From: Gammaproteobacteria bacterium
Lineage (GTDB): Bacteria > Pseudomonadota > Gammaproteobacteria > Ga0077554 > Ga007554
DNA: 64,000 nucleotides
Assembly: GCA_040183005.1 (NCBI GenBank)
Contig: JAMPIW010000002.1
Coordinates: forward strand, 372,001 to 436,000
Direction: 5' to 3'
Each line of letters starts with the position of its first letter. Position 1 is the stretch's first letter. A program made the translations under genes and the position numbers. Shown here piece by piece: positions 61,224-64,000 of the stretch. The notes below the pieces were generated by a model. That model ran no database searches and was not told the DNA's origin. It saw nothing but the letters and a program-made list of their open reading frames with translations.

Positions 61224-62934
61224 GTAACTACTCACTCCCTTCACACGAAAAATAACTTAAAAATCTCTTGACAGGTTTTTTCTATCGAAAAAACCACTTC
61301 CTTATCTCGGTGTAAAATCTATTCTCTATTGCCGCTGGCAGGGGCTTTGATCTCTTCAATGAGCCGCCTTGCCATTTCAAGTCGAAAAAACCATTTCAGC
61401 CTGATCTGACCGTTATCAGGGGGTCGAAAAATGCCATGTTATCCTTTGGCTATTCCAAACGTATAGCCCCCCTTATTAATGGCAAGCCTAGACAAAACCT
61501 CGGTCAGAAACGAAGTCAGCCGGTTGAAAGCGGATTTTGAGCAGCTCAGTTGCGACGGTAAAGTGCCTCGCGAAACTCAGGTGCTTATGAATAGCATGTT
61601 CATGATGATGGAGCTGATGCTCTCCATTTTTCTGGAAAGAATAACCAAGAAAGACAGCCGCAACTCCAGCAAGCCCTCCTCCCAAACGGAAAAGGACGAC
61701 TCCTCGTTGAGTCATCCGGGGAGCCAGGGTAAGGGGAAAAACGAAAACGGCGCCCTGCTGAAAAACACGCGCGTCAAAGAGAGTGTGACTCTTTCTAGAG
61801 TCCGCCTCTGCGATGTATGTGGCGAAGATCTGGATAATACGCCCTGTAGTCACCATGAAAGACGGACGAAGATCGATATTGTTTTTGAGAAAGTCGTTGA
61901 GCATGTGGATGCCGAGGTCAAGCAGTGCCCGGTCTGCGATGCGACGGTCAAAGGGAAGTTCCCGGCGGATATGCACGGCCCGTTGCAATACGGCGATGGC
62001 TTAAAGGCCTTTGTCATCAATTTACTGGTGTCTCAGATGGTCGCGATCAATCGCGCGCAAACGCTGCTGACCTCCATGATCGGTGTTGTGATCTCTGAAG
62101 CCACTCTTCTGGCTTTTGTGCTGCGGCTTCATCGTGCCTTGGAGCGGTGGGAGCAGCACGCCACCGCACAGCTGCTGAAAGCACCCTCTATGCATGTGGA
62201 TGAGACCTCCTTGCGGGTGGATAAGCAAAACCACTGGATACACGTGTACTCCGCAGGGGAGATCACCCTCAAGTTTTTACATCGAAAACGGGGCACGGCA
62301 GCGATCACGTCGATCGATATTATTCCGCGCTACGATGGCGTCATCATTCATGACTGCTGGTCATCCTACTTGTCCTATGATCACTGCTCTCACGGCCTGT
62401 GCGGCTCGCATCTGCTGCGCGAATTGACGTTCATTGTTGACGCCAATGACTATGCCTGGGCGCGCCACATGAAACGCCTTTTACAGGAGAGCTGCGCCAC
62501 CGTCTCCAGAAGCACGGAAAAGAGATTGACCGATGAAGCGCTGGCGCGGTTGCAAAAGCGCTACCGCACGATTCTCACCCGTGGCGAAAAAGAGCTTCCA
62601 CCTATTCCCCAAAAGCCCAGCGGGAAACGCGGCAAACTCGCCAAGTCAGATGCACACAATCTGCTGGACCGATTGCAAAAACATGAGGCATCCGTCCTGC
62701 TGTTCGCCAAAAACCCTCATGTCGCCTTCACCAATAACCGGGCCGAGCGTGATTTGAGAATGTCCAAGGTGAAGCAAAAGGTCTCTGGCTGTTTCCGCTC
62801 AGAGATTTATGCTCAGGCTTATTGCCGAATATCAAGCTATCTGCAAACTATGGCCAACAAGGGACATAATCCTCTTATTGCGATTCAAATGGCTCTCGCG
62901 GGTGAGGTCAACTTAATCGGGGGTGAGTAGTTAC
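61224..62934 (+). mobile_element. IS66-family insertion sequence, copy 2 (1711 bp)
   Basis: Same length and ends as the copy at 42057, in the opposite orientation. The only base difference I could find is T/A in the codon giving I or L near the transposase end. The flanks ATTCCACC (61216-61223) and GGGAGAAT (62935-62942) do not match, so the expected 8-bp target duplication is absent. Confidence 0.93.
61479..62930 (+). CDS. IS66-family transposase, copy 2
   Basis: The 483-residue protein is identical to copy 1 except leucine for isoleucine in GEVNLIGGE. The zinc-binding cysteines (CDVCGEDL, CPVCDATV) and DDE residues are all intact. The stop is inside the terminal repeat. There are no linked accessory genes. 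Confidence 0.95.
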   Translation: MASLDKTSVRNEVSRLKADFEQLSCDGKVPRETQVLMNSMFMMMELMLSIFLERITKKDSRNSSKPSSQTEKDDSSLSHPGSQGKGKNENGALLKNTRVKESVTLSRVRLCDVCGEDLDNTPCSHHERRTKIDIVFEKVVEHVDAEVKQCPVCDATVKGKFPADMHGPLQYGDGLKAFVINLLVSQMVAINRAQTLLTSMIGVVISEATLLAFVLRLHRALERWEQHATAQLLKAPSMHVDETSLRVDKQNHWIHVYSAGEITLKFLHRKRGTAAITSIDIIPRYDGVIIHDCWSSYLSYDHCSHGLCGSHLLRELTFIVDANDYAWARHMKRLLQESCATVSRSTEKRLTDEALARLQKRYRTILTRGEKELPPIPQKPSGKRGKLAKSDAHNLLDRLQKHEASVLLFAKNPHVAFTNNRAERDLRMSKVKQKVSGCFRSEIYAQAYCRISSYLQTMANKGHNPLIAIQMALAGEVNLIGGE

Positions 62935-63558
62935 GGGAGAATTACGATTTCTTTCAGGATTTCGCGGGATTAGATACAGCATTGTTCCACTAATAATGCC
63001 TGCCTTCCCTTCTCTTGTTTTTTCAGAAATTGATGCTTTTACCAAGCCTCTATTTGGAGGGTCTTTTTCGGTTGTTAGAAGAAAAATAATCTCTTCTCCT
63101 ATCTGAGGCATGAAAACATCATCGTTTTTCGCTCCCCACTCAACAGGGGCGATTCTTTTCAGGCCTACCTTGTCATATTCAAATGTTACGCAATAAAGCC
63201 TTGTAGCATGGATTGAATATCCTTTTTGAAATTCTTTTCGTATGCTGAGTTCCCCTATCAGTTGATAACACTTATTTCCTTGTTCATCTATCAATGGGCC
63301 ATGATCCATATCATCGGGAGTTGATCGATAATCATAGTAGCCAACAAAACTCTCTAGGACAGGCATAGGGCCGGGATGGACCTTATCCGTAGCTCGACCT
63401 AGCACTCCCGCTTGAAAGAGAGCTACAATCAGAGCAGCTAAAGCGGCTATAACAGTCCCCACCCCCGCCAAGATGCCTGGGATTGTTTGCCACCATGAAC
63501 CATTAGATTTTTTGGTCCCATCTATCACCAAGTAACTCCATCTCAGTTTCCACATCAT
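62935..63558 (-). pseudogene. Front part of an unknown membrane protein cut by IS copy 2
   Basis: From the ATG at 63558 about 208 codons run to the IS edge, then eight IS-derived codons to a stop. There is one membrane helix (about residues 25-52, IPGILAGVGTVIAALAALIV). The soluble domain, with KCYQLIGELSIRKEF, LYCVTFEYDKVGL and IGEEIIFLLTTEKDP, matches no family I know. Low G+C compared with neighbours hints at acquired DNA. The 230 bp between it and the next gene hold nothing further that I can support. Confidence 0.6.
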
Positions 63559-63788
63559 CCAAATGTAGTGGTGGAAAAGTTGGCCAAACTCACGCCTAAC
63601 TTATGATCCAGCACCTTTACTGCATGTTAGTATCATCCGCAGAACATCCGGCGTCAACGAATCTTGATATGAGATTCAGTATGTTACTGTACTTCACTAC
63701 ACTCATCCCCCGCCTCGGGGCAACTACCTCAGTCCATGCTACAATTACGCCCCTCTTTCATTAATCACAAACTCATCACCCCAACACC

Positions 63789-64000
63789 ATGATTCCAGCC
63801 CTTTCCCTGCATAATCTCACCAAGGTCTACAAAAACGGCATCACTGCCCTGCACGGTATTGATCTGGAAGTAGCGCCGGGGGATTTCTTTGCGCTGTTGG
63901 GGCCCAATGGCGCGGGCAAGTCCACCACTATCGGGATTGTTTCTTCACTGGTCAACAAGACCGGCGGCACGGTGCAGGTGTTCGGCCATGACATCGACAC
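63789..64000 (+). CDS. ABC transporter ATP-binding protein, N-terminal part (cut by window edge)
   Basis: The first 70 codons give MIPALSLHNLTKVYKNGITA and HGIDLEVAPGDFFALLGPNG, with the Walker A GPNGAGKST. This is the start of an ABC-2 type exporter ATPase, near YadG or the CcmA-like drug/lipid groups. The signature and Walker B motifs lie outside the window. Confidence 0.9.
   Translation, partial: MIPALSLHNLTKVYKNGITALHGIDLEVAPGDFFALLGPNGAGKSTTIGIVSSLVNKTGGTVQVFGHDID

Noticed and set aside
42057-62934. Composite transposon bounded by the two IS copies
   Set aside because: The DNA between is housekeeping (hemJ, miaB-lnt, ppk, thiGS, mutY). Copy 1 has its own target duplication inside a gene whose halves lie on both sides, so it inserted singly.

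Overview
This window is a stretch of bacterial chromosome, most likely from a gammaproteobacterium. The pyrE-argB-algC-dut-coaBC-radC-rpmB-rpmG and argH-algZ-algR-hemC-hemD-hemX-hemY orders match Pseudomonas-like and Chromatiales-like genomes. miaB-phoH-ybeY-corC-lnt, rpsP-rimM-trmD-rplS and rpmH-rnpA-yidD-yidC-mnmE are classic proteobacterial clusters. Genus cannot be fixed from the sequence alone. Most of the window is housekeeping DNA, interrupted by small repeats, one candidate island and two copies of one IS.

Layout. 1-7.5 kb: exonuclease III (cut by the edge), pyrE, argB, a membrane-anchored AlgC, dut, coaBC, radC and two ribosomal protein genes. 7.6-15.6 kb: argH, an AlgZ/AlgR-type two-component pair and hemCDXY, with two ~165-bp MITE-like repeats bounded by CCTAAAAA/TTTTTAGG. 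15.8-22 kb: dsbC, yajQ, xerD, ogt, a secreted repeat protein and the rplS-trmD-rimM-rpsP operon. 22.2-25.7 kb: a small phosphate-binding-like protein, a porin and a chemoreceptor in one leftward operon. 25.9-34.3 kb: accessory DNA lying between a decayed duplicate of the mnmE 3' end and the intact mnmE, the arrangement expected of an old island in the mnmE 3' end. It carries DUF3592, a methyltransferase, a lipoprotein, a Bax inhibitor-1 protein, an HPF-like protein, two tandem small exported proteins, a frameshifted subtilase, NhaR and a HigB/HigA-ImmA toxin-antitoxin pair. 34.3-40.7 kb: mnmE, yidC, yidD, rnpA, rpmH (no dnaA beside it), dps, apaH and hemF. 40.8-45.4 kb: a GGDEF-EAL gene split by an IS66-type insertion with an 8-bp target duplication, plus a rhodanese. 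45.6-54 kb: hemJ, an AT-rich gap with three DnaA boxes (candidate replication origin), a HerA-like ATPase, a cold-shock gene and miaB-phoH-ybeY-corC-lnt. 54-61 kb: ppk, thiG, thiS, tRNA-Gly, a few small membrane or stress proteins, mutY, yggX and a GST. 61.2-64 kb: a second, almost identical IS copy in inverted orientation inside another gene, and the start of an ABC ATPase.

How the genes fit together. Tetrapyrrole synthesis is well represented (hemC, hemD, hemF, hemJ plus hemX and hemY), consistent with an oxygen-using organism. Envelope, translation and repair functions make up most of the rest. The least ordinary part is 29.0-31.6 kb. A 132-bp segment containing the hpf/nhaR intergenic region and the first codons of nhaR is present twice at about 89% identity, and encloses the two small exported proteins and the subtilase. 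This looks like a cassette inserted between a once-adjacent hpf-nhaR pair.
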